From an uncultured Bacteroidales bacterium (GTDB taxonomy: Bacteria; Bacteroidota; Bacteroidia; Bacteroidales; Paludibacteraceae), in contig ONMV01000012.1 in assembly GCA_900319005.1 (NCBI GenBank), positions 1-39,388 of the forward strand: a stretch of DNA of 39,388 bases, in the 5' to 3' direction. Positions 1 to 7,419 of the stretch are shown here, piece by piece. The translations under genes were made by a program, and so were the position numbers. How positions within the stretch are numbered: position 1 is the first letter of the stretch; each line of letters starts with the position of its first letter. The notes beneath the pieces were generated by a model. It was given only the letters and a program-made list of their open reading frames with translations, searched no databases and was not told the DNA's origin.

Positions 1-89
1 GCGGTCAGAGTCGTTTTTCCGTGGTCTACGTGACCGATGGTACCGATGTTAACGTGCGGTTTCGAACGGTCAAATTTTTCTTTTGCCAT
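1..89 (-). CDS. tuf: Elongation factor Tu, N-terminal fragment
   Basis: This is the first 29 codons of EF-Tu, cut by the left window edge. The visible protein begins [20 protein letters not shown] and continues into the P-loop GHVDHGKT that binds GTP. EF-Tu delivers aminoacyl-tRNA to the ribosome. The gene lies downstream of four tRNA genes on the same strand, about 125 nt after tRNA-Thr(GGU), so it is probably cotranscribed with them, as tufB is in E. coli. The start is the ATG at 89-87, the only one that gives the family N-terminus. A hairpin followed by five T lies in the spacer and could attenuate tuf transcription. Confidence 0.97.
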   Translation of the reverse strand, partial: MAKEKFDRSKPHVNIGTIGHVDHGKTTLT

Positions 90-152
90 AGTAATTCTTA
101 ATTTTTATTAACGTTAATAAACAAAAAGTGTTTAATATTGTCGTTTAACTTG

Positions 153-182
153 AAAAAGGTCGGTCAAGTTTGACCGTTGACC
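153..182 (-). terminator. Hairpin with short T-run between tRNA-Thr(GGU) and tuf
   Basis: Read on the minus strand, CGGTCAA pairs with TTGACCG across a 2-nt loop. The stem is extended by GGT/ACC after a 3-nt bulge and is followed by TTTTT. This looks like a partial terminator or a processing site separating the tRNA part of the transcript from the tuf mRNA. Its activity is inferred from shape only. Confidence 0.5.
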
Positions 183-213
183 AACCTTTATTCTTCGCGT
201 TAGCACGCGAGAG

Positions 214-285
<72 letters not shown>

Positions 286-290
286 ATAAG

Positions 291-353
291 AGCGAAAGAC
301 GGGACTCAAACCAGCTTGGAAGGCTAGTGCTCTATCGACTGAGCTACTTTCGC
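291..353 (-). tRNA. tRNA-Gly (anticodon UCC), lacking the variable loop and 5' T-stem strand
   Basis: The acceptor stem (GCGAAAG/CTTTCGC), D arm (GCTC...GAGC) and anticodon arm (CTAGC-CTTCCAA-GCTGG, anticodon TCC) are intact. Directly after GCTGG the sequence goes to the T loop TTTGAGT and the 3' T-stem strand CCCGT. About 10 nt, which should hold the variable loop and the 5' strand ACGGG, are missing. The gene is therefore about 63 nt instead of about 73. The deletion could have occurred between the two GG dinucleotides. Either this is a recent pseudogene or the sequence or assembly has a 10-nt error. The position in the cluster matches glyT. Confidence 0.85.
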
Positions 354-483
354 GCGCTTGAGCTAATACTGGCGTAACTCGCGGCAAAGCCGCTCGATGA
401 CGCTACATATTGCTCTACGCTTTTCGAGCTGCAAAGTTAGACTTTGCATCTCGAGGTGAGAGATATGCTCTCGATTGCGCGTG

Positions 484-565
484 TGGGTGCGGATGGATTC
501 GAACCACCGAAGTCGAAGACAGCAGATTTACAGTCTGCCCCATTTGGCCACTCTGGAACACACCC
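484..565 (-). tRNA. tRNA-Tyr (anticodon GUA)
   Basis: This is a class II cloverleaf with a long variable arm. The acceptor GGGTGTG pairs with CGCACCC, the anticodon stem-loop is GCAGA-CTGTAAA-TCTGC (anticodon GTA), the variable arm has the GTCTTCGAC hairpin, and the T arm is GGTGG-TTCGAAT-CCATC. CCA is not encoded. It is the second gene of the tRNA-tuf transcript. Confidence 0.95.
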
Positions 566-603
566 AATTTTCAAAGAACATTTGTCATTTGACATTTTCT
601 CGG

Positions 604-676
604 AGCCTCTAGTCGGACTCGAACCAACGACCGCTGGATTACAAATCTAGTGCTCTACCAACTGAGCTATAGAGGC
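604..676 (-). tRNA. tRNA-Thr (anticodon UGU)
   Basis: A full cloverleaf is seen on the minus strand: acceptor GCCTCTA/TAGAGGC, D arm GCTC...GAGC, anticodon stem CTAGA/TCCAG with loop TTTGTAA (anticodon TGT), and T arm GTTGG-TTCGAGT-CCGAC. It is the first gene of the tRNA-tuf transcript, about 130 nt downstream of the proposed start point, in the position of E. coli thrU. Confidence 0.96.
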
Positions 677-815
677 GCGCTTGCATTGACATTTGCGTGA
701 CTGCGCGTTTCACGCTTGTATAACGCTCCATGTCATGCCACGCTTTTCGATCTGCAAACACTTCGTTGGTTTACATCCCGAGGTTATCAAACCCCGTTTT
801 TGTCGAAAGCGGGTG

Positions 816-847
816 CAAAGGTACTGCTTTTTTTTGACATGACCAAA
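816..847 (-). promoter_or_regulatory. Promoter of the tRNA-tuf operon
   Basis: On the minus strand a TTTG (-33) at 847-844 is followed after 20 nt by TACCTTTG (-7) at 823-816. This fits the Bacteroidota consensus TTTG-N19/21-TAnnTTTG. Transcription should start near 809. Bases well beyond both boxes are shared with the rimP promoter at 16591-16622. Confidence 0.85.
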
Positions 848-1086
848 TATTTTTGAAAAAAAATGCAAAAAAAATGCACTTTTGCTATTTTTTCTTAACA
901 TTTTGCCCTCTCTTACGCGCGCACACACTGATATAAATAAGGAAAAAGCGACTTTGCTCGTCGCATTTCCCAATTCACACTGTACTAAAAAAATGAATGG
1001 GGTTGCGTTGGGTCTCGGACATTACGTAGTGGTAACGATGTGGTAACGTAAATGACAGGTGAATGGCAGGCAAAAGGCGGCTAAAT

Positions 1087-1191
1087 GGGTGACAGGTAGA
1101 CCAGCGGACACCCTTGTTTAGTTTATATATCTCACACACGCGTGGGTGTATATTACTAAGAAAAGGGTGTCCGCCGGTCTACCTGTCACCC
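1087..1191. repeat. Long imperfect palindrome with 29-bp arms
   Basis: The arms 1087-1115 and 1163-1191 are reverse complements at 28 of 29 positions. Both begin or end with the GGGTGACAGGTAGACC motif. The 47-nt interior is itself partly self-complementary (TAGT/ACTA, TATA/TATA, and the perfect palindrome CACGCGTG at 1137-1144), so the whole unit could form one long cruciform or RNA hairpin. A second imperfect pair, 1057-1068 with 1212-1223 (11 of 12), flanks it. No transposase or clear target-site duplication is visible. Options are a MITE-like element, a structured RNA or a leader element of the bat operon. Confidence 0.85.
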
Positions 1192-1533
1192 TCGCCCCTC
1201 GATGTTCCTGTTGGCATTCACCTCCTCCATGCGAGCGGAGGGACGGAAAAAGTAAAAAATATCCATAAAAAGAGAGTGAATGGCACGATTTTTGATAATT
1301 GAAAATTGATCTTTTAGATAAGAAATAAACACAAAAAACATTTTTTAGTAGTCGAAAATTATCGAAAATTAAGGAAAATTTTTATTTTTAGTCCAAAACA
1401 ACCCATAACACCCCCCAAAAAAAAAAATCAAAAAGAAAAAATTAGAGGAAATGAAAATTGTTTTTTAGTTTTTTTTCTAAAATCACCAACAGGGAAACTT
1501 AAATTAGATAATTAATAAATTACTATATAGATT

Positions 1534-2523
1534 ATGCAAGTAGATATTCGTGAACTGCAAGAGCGCGTGGAGCGCGAGAGTTCGTTTGTAGATGCGTTGA
1601 CCTTAGGAATGAATCAAGTGATTGTGGGTCAGAAGCATCTGGTAGAGAGTTTGCTTATTGGTCTTTTGAGCGATGGGCACATATTGTTGGAAGGCGTGCC
1701 GGGTTTGGCAAAAACCCTCGCTATCAAGACCTTAAGCGACTTGATTAAGGCTGATTTCAGCCGTATTCAGTTTACACCGGATTTGTTACCTGCCGATGTG
1801 CTTGGTACGCAGATTTACAGTCAGAAGAGCGAAGAGTTCAAGATCAAGAAGGGTCCTATCTTCGCTAATTTTGTGTTAGCCGATGAGATCAACCGTGCTC
1901 CGGCAAAGGTTCAGAGTGCGTTGTTAGAGGCAATGCAGGAGCGTCAAGTGACTATCGGCGAGCAGACCTTCAAGTTAGATGATCCGTTCTTGGTTCTGGC
2001 TACCCAGAACCCGATCGAGCAAGAAGGAACGTATCCTCTTCCGGAAGCGCAGACCGACCGTTTCATGCTGAAAGTTGTGATCGGTTATCCAAAGAAAGAG
2101 GAGGAGCAGGCAATTATCCGTCAGAACATAGCTTCTGAGAAGAAGACCGTTCTGCCGATACTCTCGACCGCGGATATCATCAAAGCTCGTAAGATCGTGG
2201 AAGAGGTGTATCTGGACGAGAAGATCGAGAAATACATCGTGGATATCGTGTTTGCGACCCGTCAGCCGGAAGAGTACGGACTGAAGGACCAAAAACAGAT
2301 GATCGCTTTCGGCGGTAGTCCCCGTGCAAGTATCAACCTGGCAAAAGCAGCGCGTGCGTACGCGTTCATTCACAGAAGAGGTTATGTAACGCCGGAAGAC
2401 GTACGCGCGGTATGTTATGACGTACTGAGACATAGGATCGGTCTGACTTACGAGGCAGAGGCAAACAATGTGACGACGGAGGATATAATTACGGAAGTAC
2501 TTAACGCGGTACAAGTACCTTAA
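1534..2523 (+). CDS. moxR: MoxR-family AAA+ ATPase
   Basis: This 329-residue MoxR ATPase is thought to act as a chaperone-like partner of the von Willebrand A proteins encoded just downstream. Visible motifs are Walker A GVPGLAKT at 54-61, Walker B FVLADE at 113-118 followed by INRAP, and sensor-1 Asn in LATQNP at 155-160. A conserved Arg follows in AQTDRFMLK near 176. There is no signal peptide, so the protein is cytoplasmic. It is the first gene of the bat cluster, and a 131-nt spacer separates it from the DUF58 gene. The start ATG at 1534 gives a normal family N-terminus. No consensus promoter is recognised in the AT-rich upstream DNA. Confidence 0.95.
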   Translation: MQVDIRELQERVERESSFVDALTLGMNQVIVGQKHLVESLLIGLLSDGHILLEGVPGLAKTLAIKTLSDLIKADFSRIQFTPDLLPADVLGTQIYSQKSEEFKIKKGPIFANFVLADEINRAPAKVQSALLEAMQERQVTIGEQTFKLDDPFLVLATQNPIEQEGTYPLPEAQTDRFMLKVVIGYPKKEEEQAIIRQNIASEKKTVLPILSTADIIKARKIVEEVYLDEKIEKYIVDIVFATRQPEEYGLKDQKQMIAFGGSPRASINLAKAARAYAFIHRRGYVTPEDVRAVCYDVLRHRIGLTYEAEANNVTTEDIITEVLNAVQVP

Positions 2524-2654
2524 TTGTTTTTGTTTTTTCGCGGAGTCTTCAGCTTTTCGGTTCGGTCATTATGGACCCCATAACTCCCTTACCGGAAAAA
2601 CCAAATCCTCTCACGAAAAATTCAAAAACGGAAATTACTAATGAGGCATAATTT

Positions 2655-3536
2655 ATGACTTCAGAAGAATTATTACAACGAGTTCGGAAGATAGAAATCA
2701 AGACGCACGGGTTGAGTCGGAACATCTTCGCAGGCGAATACCACAGCCAGTTCAAGGGCCGTGGTATGGCATTCAGCGAAGTGCGCGAATATCAGCCGGG
2801 GGATGACGTACGGTCGATAGACTGGAACGTGACAGCCCGGATGAACAGACCGTACATCAAGGTCTATGAGGAGGAGCGCGAGTTGACAGTGATGCTGCTC
2901 GTCGATGTGAGCGGAAGCCGGAACTTTGGTACACAAAGTCAGATGAAACGCGACACGATGGCGGAAGTAGCTGCGACGCTGGCGTTCTCAACGATCGAGA
3001 ACAACGATAAAGTAGGTGTGATCTTCTTTAGCGACCAAGTGGAGAAATTCATTCCGCCGAAGAAAGGAAAGAGCCATGTGCTGCATATCATCCGCGAGTT
3101 GCTGTCGTTCGAGCCGGCACATACGGGTACGAACATCAACGCGGCGCTGGAGTACCTGACAAACGCACAGAAAAGAAGGTGTACTGCGTTTTTGATAAGC
3201 GATATGATAACCCCACCCCAACCCTCCCCACAAGGGAGGGGGCATGTTGATCCCGTGGTTATTGCGAGCAGGAAGCATGATCTGAGTGCGATACAGATCT
3301 ATGACCAAAGGGATGCGGAGATGCCGGATGTGGGATTACTCAAAGTACGCGATCCGGAGACAGGCGTACGCGTATGGGCGGACACGAGTATAAAGAGCGT
3401 GCGCGACGCGTATGCGAAAGCATGGAGAGGGCAACAGGAGGCGCTAGAAGAGATGTACAACAAAACCGGCATGAACCATGTGTCGATGCGGACGGATGAG
3501 GACTACGTGAAAAAGTTGATGCAACTTTTTAAGTAA
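2655..3536 (+). CDS. DUF58 / vWA-like protein of the bat operon
   Basis: This 293-residue protein contains the DUF58 core (GRGMAFSEVREYQPGDDVRSIDWNVTAR in outline, residues 36-62) followed by a vWA fold with the metal site DVSGS (D84, S86, S88). Such proteins accompany MoxR ATPases and BatA/BatB, probably as part of an envelope-stress or complex-assembly system. The exact substrate is unknown. Between SDM and VVIASRKHD (about residues 186-197) it carries TPPQPSPQGRG, encoded by a C-rich repeat also found elsewhere in the window, where relatives should have only a short loop. Its stop codon is the first unit of a TAATGAA repeat. Confidence 0.92.
   Translation: MTSEELLQRVRKIEIKTHGLSRNIFAGEYHSQFKGRGMAFSEVREYQPGDDVRSIDWNVTARMNRPYIKVYEEERELTVMLLVDVSGSRNFGTQSQMKRDTMAEVAATLAFSTIENNDKVGVIFFSDQVEKFIPPKKGKSHVLHIIRELLSFEPAHTGTNINAALEYLTNAQKRRCTAFLISDMITPPQPSPQGRGHVDPVVIASRKHDLSAIQIYDQRDAEMPDVGLLKVRDPETGVRVWADTSIKSVRDAYAKAWRGQQEALEEMYNKTGMNHVSMRTDEDYVKKLMQLFK
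3209..3241 (+). repeat. C-rich repeat, copy 1, in frame inside the DUF58 gene
   Basis: The sequence is CCCCACCCCAACCCTCC, then CCACAAGGGAGGG. Its CCCTCCC and GGGAGGG parts can pair as a small hairpin. It is read TPPQPSPQGRG. Copies 2 (4457-4489) and 3 (7370-7403) are nearly identical. Diverged relatives lie at 8527-8560 and 20165-20198. Confidence 0.9.
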
Positions 3537-3561
3537 TGAATAATGATTAATGAATAATGAA
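3534..3561 (+). repeat. Tandem 7-nt repeat TAATGAA x4 in the DUF58-3576 spacer
   Basis: Four consecutive units TAATGAA/TAATGAT/TAATGAA/TAATGAA start exactly on the TAA stop codon of the DUF58 gene. The spacer to the next ATG (3576) consists of these units plus 14 nt. Confidence 0.9.
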
Positions 3562-3575
3562 TATTTCGCAGTAAC

Positions 3576-4511
3576 ATGTTGAATATTTTATTAGCGATAG
3601 TAGTTGGTGCGGCGATTGATTCGACGACCCTGATGATTGGCGACCAGACGGACTTGCATCTGCGTGTAACGCAGGAGGCGGGTGAGCGTGTGGAATGGCC
3701 TGTTTTCGGTGAGACACTCCAAGACGGAATCGAGATAGTGGACCGCACGATTGTGGACACGCTGACGATGAACGACGGACGGCTACAGTTGAACCAATAC
3801 CTGACTCTGACCAGTTTCAAGGACAGTTTGTTTGCCATCAACCCGATTGCTTTTGCCAGCGGTAACGACACGTTTTGGACCGAGGGGTTGGCAATCAATA
3901 TCGTACAGCCGTTTGAGGTGGACACGACACTTGCCATCACGGATATCAAGGACATCGAGAAAGCTCCAATCTGGTGGTGGGGCATCTTCCGTTGGATTCT
4001 CTTAGCGCTGCTGTCAGGCGGTATAGGCGTTGGAGCTTATTACCTATGGAGATGGTACGAGAAGAACCGTAAGCGCGAAGAAGAGCCCGTTAATCCGGAG
4101 TTATTGAGGCCGGCAGACGAGGTGGCGCTGGAAAAACTGGATGCTATCAAGGCGCAGAAGATATGGAAAGACGGTAAGGTCAAAGAATACCAGACCGAAT
4201 TGACGGATGTCGTGCGCGAGTATATAGGCCGCCGGTTCGATGTACAGAGTACCGAGAAAACCTCCGACGAGACCTTAAAGGAGGTAAAACCTCTATTGGT
4301 GAATGGTGATTTGGCATCGGAAGATGGCAAAGAGCTCTACGAGCGGCTGAGCAAGATGCTGCGCACGGCGGATCTCGTCAAGTTCGCCAAATGGCACACT
4401 ACACCCGATGAGAACGAACAGGCACTGACCACGGCGTATGATTTCGTGAAGGAGACAACCCCACCCCAACCCTCCCCACAAGGGAGGGAGGAGGAAACGC
4501 TTCAAGCCTAA
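3576..4511 (+). CDS. Single-pass membrane protein of the bat operon (BatD-like/DUF4381-like)
   Basis: This 311-residue protein has an N-terminal hydrophobic start (MLNILLAIVVGAAI) that may act as a short signal peptide. An extracytoplasmic beta-rich part with BatD-like character follows, to about residue 125. One transmembrane segment lies at about 133-157 (WWWGIFRWILLALLSG), and a charged cytoplasmic helical part comes after it. Proteins of this shape sit between DUF58 and batA in Bacteroides-type clusters, and I do not know a gene name. The C-terminus ends in TTPPQPSPQGREEETLQA, the product of copy 2 of the C-rich repeat, so the natural C-terminus has probably been replaced or extended. Its stop codon lies in the first unit of a 15-nt repeat. 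Confidence 0.8.
   Translation: MLNILLAIVVGAAIDSTTLMIGDQTDLHLRVTQEAGERVEWPVFGETLQDGIEIVDRTIVDTLTMNDGRLQLNQYLTLTSFKDSLFAINPIAFASGNDTFWTEGLAINIVQPFEVDTTLAITDIKDIEKAPIWWWGIFRWILLALLSGGIGVGAYYLWRWYEKNRKREEEPVNPELLRPADEVALEKLDAIKAQKIWKDGKVKEYQTELTDVVREYIGRRFDVQSTEKTSDETLKEVKPLLVNGDLASEDGKELYERLSKMLRTADLVKFAKWHTTPDENEQALTTAYDFVKETTPPQPSPQGREEETLQA
4457..4489 (+). repeat. C-rich repeat, copy 2, at the 3' end of the 3576-4511 gene
   Basis: It is almost identical to the copy at 3209-3241 and is read in the same frame as TPPQPSPQGRE. It lies 20 nt before the stop codon. Confidence 0.9.
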
Positions 4512-4553
4512 ATGACTAAAAGGTAAATGACAAAATAGTAAATGATTATGACA
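4509..4553 (+). repeat. Tandem 15-nt repeat bridging stop codon and batA start
   Basis: Three units are seen: TAAATGACTAAAAGG, TAAATGACAAAATAG and TAAATGATTATGACA. The first TAA is the stop codon of the upstream gene and the third unit contains the ATG of batA at 4542. The whole spacer is made of this repeat. Confidence 0.85.
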
Positions 4554-5534
4554 TTTGCGAACCCAGGATATTTATTTTTGCTTCTGCTGCTGATACCAGT
4601 TATCGGCTGGTATGTATACGAACTCAGGAAGAGCGATGCGAGCGTACAGATCTCGGACACAAGCGTGTTGGCAGCTCAGCCTAAAAGTTGGCGTATATGG
4701 ATGCTACACGTACCATTTGCTTTACGCGTAGCCGTAGTGACGTTATTGAGTCTGGCGTTGGCGCGACCGCAGCTGACCAACCGCTGGTCATCCGAATCGA
4801 CCGAAGGAATCGACATCATGATGGCGCTCGATATATCGGGTACCATGCTTGCCGAGGACCTCAAACCGAACCGTCTGGAGGCAGCCAAACAGGTAGCGTC
4901 GGACTTTGTGATTGCCCGTCCGAACGACCAGATCGGTCTGGTGGTGTTTGCCGGCGAGAGTTTCACCCAATGCCCGCTGACTACCGACCATGCGGTGCTC
5001 ATCAATCTCTTCAAGTCGGTGGAGTACGGCATGATTGAAGACGGAACAGCTATCGGTTTGGGTCTGGCTAACGCGGTGAACCGAATGAAAGACAGCGAGA
5101 CGAAATCGAAAGTGGTGATCCTGCTGACCGACGGTAGCAACAACCGCGGCGACATCGACCCTCAGACGGCAGCTCAGATCGCCAAGACATTCGGTATCCG
5201 CGTTTATACGGTAGGTGTAGGCAGTTACGGTCAGACCCGCGTGCCGGTAAAGACGCCGATGGGCATGCAGTACGTAACGATGGATTCCGAGTTTGACGAA
5301 GGGACACTCCGCGGCATTGCGGAGGTTACCGGAGGACAGTATTTCCGCGCTACTGATAACACCAGCCTCAAACGTATCTATGAGCAGATAGACCAACTGG
5401 AGAAGACCAAACTGCGGGTGCGCGAGTACTCGAAACACACGGAGAACTTCGCTCCCTTCCTCTATGCGGCACTCATCTGCCTGCTGCTGGAGATCATTCT
5501 GAGGTATTTTGTATTACGAACAATAAGCAACTAA
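4542..5534 (+). CDS. batA: BatA, vWA-domain membrane protein
   Basis: This 330-residue protein has two N-terminal transmembrane segments (about 9-26 and 55-75). A vWA domain follows, with the metal site DISGT (D97, S99, T101, with Thr in place of the last Ser) and MLAEDLKPNRLEAAK. A C-terminal membrane segment (FLYAALICLLLEIILRYFVL) closes the protein. BatA is one of the aerotolerance proteins named in Bacteroides fragilis, and the vWA domain probably faces the periplasm. The start could be M1 or M3, since both lie in the repeat at 4509-4553. The methyltransferase gene begins 5 nt after the stop. Confidence 0.94.
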   Translation: MIMTFANPGYLFLLLLLIPVIGWYVYELRKSDASVQISDTSVLAAQPKSWRIWMLHVPFALRVAVVTLLSLALARPQLTNRWSSESTEGIDIMMALDISGTMLAEDLKPNRLEAAKQVASDFVIARPNDQIGLVVFAGESFTQCPLTTDHAVLINLFKSVEYGMIEDGTAIGLGLANAVNRMKDSETKSKVVILLTDGSNNRGDIDPQTAAQIAKTFGIRVYTVGVGSYGQTRVPVKTPMGMQYVTMDSEFDEGTLRGIAEVTGGQYFRATDNTSLKRIYEQIDQLEKTKLRVREYSKHTENFAPFLYAALICLLLEIILRYFVLRTISN

Positions 5535-5539
5535 CCACT

Positions 5540-6313
5540 ATGCAAGAACGTCATCATAACCGTCTGCTCTATTTCCATGAGCAGGCAGAGACAACAGAGA
5601 AATACGTGATTCCCTATATAGAGCAGGTATTCCCGCTGCGCGAAGGGCTGCGCGTGCTCGAGATCGGGTGTGGCGAGGGTGGCAACCTGAAGCCGTTCCT
5701 CGACCGCGGTTTTCACTGCACAGGCATAGACCTGAACAAAGCGCAGATTGAGAACGCCAAGGTCTTTATGGCAGACCATCCGCATCTGGACAAACTGACT
5801 CTGATTGCGGAAGATATCTATAATATCGAGCCTGCCCCTTTCGACCTGATCATTCTGCGCGACGTGATCGAGCACATCCATAACCAGGAGCGTTTCATGG
5901 GATTCCTCAAACGCTTTATTGCCCCCGGGGGCGTTGTGTTCTTCGGTTTCCCGGCGTGGATGATGCCGTTCGGCGGACACCAGCAGGTATGTATCAGCAA
6001 GCTATCCAAGACGCCGTTCATCCATCTGCTTCCTGCCAAACTCTACGCAGGACTGATGCGGAAAGCCGGTGAGTCAGAGGGCACTATCGAAGCGTTGCTG
6101 GAAATCAAAGAAACAGGCATTACAATTGAGCGGTTTGAGCGCATTCTAAAGCACGAGAACTACCGGACACTGGTCAAGACACTTTGGTTCATACAGCCTA
6201 ATTATGAGGTCAAGTTCCATCTGCACAAGATGCGTGTCTGGCCGGTGCTGCGCGCACTGCCGTGGATAAGGAATTTCTACACCACCGCCGGGTATTACGT
6301 GGTTGGCATATGA
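5540..6313 (+). CDS. Class I SAM-dependent methyltransferase inside the bat operon
   Basis: This 257-residue protein has the Rossmann-fold motif I VLEIGCGEGGN (E41, G43, C44, G45, E46, G47), the acidic residue after strand 2 (GIDLN), and a motif-III-like FDLIILRDVIEHI around 112-124. It belongs to the broad Methyltransf_11/23 group and the substrate cannot be read from sequence. It starts 5 nt after batA and ends 26 nt before batB, so it is cotranscribed with them. I do not know a methyltransferase as a standard part of the Bat cluster. It could modify a lipid, a quinone or a Bat partner, or it may be a passenger. The spacer to batB is a TGATGT-type repeat. Confidence 0.88.
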   Translation: MQERHHNRLLYFHEQAETTEKYVIPYIEQVFPLREGLRVLEIGCGEGGNLKPFLDRGFHCTGIDLNKAQIENAKVFMADHPHLDKLTLIAEDIYNIEPAPFDLIILRDVIEHIHNQERFMGFLKRFIAPGGVVFFGFPAWMMPFGGHQQVCISKLSKTPFIHLLPAKLYAGLMRKAGESEGTIEALLEIKETGITIERFERILKHENYRTLVKTLWFIQPNYEVKFHLHKMRVWPVLRALPWIRNFYTTAGYYVVGI

Positions 6314-6339
6314 TGTATGATGTTTGATGTTTGAGATTT
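6310..6339 (+). repeat. TGATGT-type microrepeat between the methyltransferase gene and batB
   Basis: Irregular units ATGATGT, ATGATGTTTGATGT and TTGAGATTT begin at the TGA stop of the methyltransferase gene (6311-6313). They run to the batB start codon at 6340. Confidence 0.75.
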
Positions 6340-7368
6340 ATGTTTAGATTTGCAAATATAGAGGTTTTATGGCTGTGTGTGACTATTCCGGTTTTCATCG
6401 CAGCCTATCTATGGTACACCGGCCGCAAAAGAAAGCAGCTGGAGGAGTTCGGCGACCCCGAACTGATGGAGGCGCTGATGCCCAATGCCAGCCGTGTTCG
6501 TCCGGCGGTCAAGTTCTCCATCCTCATGGTGGCATTGGCATTGCTGATTTTCGCTGCCGCCCGGCCGCAATACGGTCAGAGCGAGCACACCGAGAAGAGG
6601 CAAGGCATTGAGGCCATTGTGGCATTGGATATATCCAACTCCATGCTCGCCGAAGATGTAGCCCCGAACCGTCTGGACCGCGCCAAACAGATGCTGAGCA
6701 AACTGATGGACAACATGGTGAACGACAAAGTGGGACTGGTGGTGTTCGCCGGAGAGGCATTCGTGCAACTGCCGATCACCTGCGATTACGTGTCCGCGAA
6801 GATGTTCCTCAACTCGATCAAACCGGAGTTGATCAAGACGCAAGGAACAGCGATTGGTTCGGCACTGAGTACGTCAATACGTTGTTTTGGCGAACAGTCC
6901 GAGACGAGCCGTGCAATCATCCTCATCACCGATGGAGAGAACCATGAGGACGATGCTGTTGCCGTAGCCCAGAAAGCCAAAGAAATGGGTATCCAAGTGT
7001 TAGTGGTAGGTATCGGTAAACCCGAAGGAAGTCCTATTCCTCTTCCGGGAACGAATAACTTCATCAAAGACCGTCAGGGCAACGTTGTGGTCAGTAAGCT
7101 GAACGAAGAGATGTGTCGAGAAATTGCGCAGGCGGGAGGAGGAATATACGTGCGTTGCGACAACAGCAACACCGCTACCAAAGCTATTCAGAAAGAGTTA
7201 AACAAACTGGCGACACAAGAGATTGAGACACAAGTATTCACCGACTACAACGAGCAGTTCCAGAGTTTTGCGCTATTGGCATTGCTGCTTCTCGTCATCG
7301 ATTTCTTCATCTTCAATCGTAAGAACAAATCATTAACTAAATTGGATATATTCGGAGAAAAGGATTGA
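6340..7368 (+). CDS. batB: BatB, vWA-domain membrane protein
   Basis: This 342-residue paralogue of BatA has N-terminal transmembrane segments (about 8-26 and 57-73), a vWA domain with a complete metal site DISNS (D97, S99, S101) followed by MLAEDVAPNRLDRAK, and a C-terminal membrane helix (FALLALLLLVIDFFIF). The ATG at 6340 gives MFRFANIEVLW, which matches the family N-terminus. An in-frame TTG at 6331 lies in the upstream repeat and is less likely. BatA and BatB are believed to form a membrane complex with BatC and BatD. A C-rich repeat follows the stop codon. Confidence 0.94.
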   Translation: MFRFANIEVLWLCVTIPVFIAAYLWYTGRKRKQLEEFGDPELMEALMPNASRVRPAVKFSILMVALALLIFAAARPQYGQSEHTEKRQGIEAIVALDISNSMLAEDVAPNRLDRAKQMLSKLMDNMVNDKVGLVVFAGEAFVQLPITCDYVSAKMFLNSIKPELIKTQGTAIGSALSTSIRCFGEQSETSRAIILITDGENHEDDAVAVAQKAKEMGIQVLVVGIGKPEGSPIPLPGTNNFIKDRQGNVVVSKLNEEMCREIAQAGGGIYVRCDNSNTATKAIQKELNKLATQEIETQVFTDYNEQFQSFALLALLLLVIDFFIFNRKNKSLTKLDIFGEKD

Positions 7369-7369
7369 G

Positions 7370-7403
7370 AACCCCACCCCAACCCTCCCCACAGAGGGAG
7401 GGA
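7370..7403 (+). repeat. C-rich repeat, copy 3, in the batB-batC spacer
   Basis: This is the same element as at 3209 and 4457 with one small change (CACAGAGGGAGGG instead of CACAAGGGAGGG), here outside a gene. It shows that the element also lies in non-coding DNA, as expected of a mobile or recurrently formed repeat. Confidence 0.9.
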
Positions 7404-7419
7404 GAAAAAGATTAAAAAC

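Larger units (their letters stand above)
677..1533. other. Gene-free stretch between the tRNA-tuf operon and the bat operon
   Basis: No convincing coding sequence is seen in these 857 bases. The stretch holds the promoter of the tRNA-tuf operon (816-847), a small stem GCGAC/GTCGC near 948-964, the long hairpin at 1087-1191, and a very AT-rich part from about 1290 with irregular copies of GAAAATT (for example 1353-1385). No clear TAnnTTTG box was found in front of moxR, so the bat operon promoter is unassigned. Confidence 0.7.

Noticed and set aside
410-650. Two overlapping plus-strand ORFs over the tRNA cluster
   Set aside because: They read through tRNA-Tyr and tRNA-Thr genes on the other strand. 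Such translations of antisense tRNA are common artefacts.
1114-1302. 62-codon plus-strand ORF across the long hairpin
   Set aside because: It is encoded by the palindrome itself, has no promoter or family resemblance and starts within a hairpin loop.
2571-2651. 26-codon ORF (MDPITPLPEKPNPLTKNSKT and on) just upstream of the DUF58 gene
   Set aside because: It ends 3 nt before the DUF58 start, but it has no recognisable promoter, membrane segment or family, and its composition is what AT-rich spacer gives by chance.
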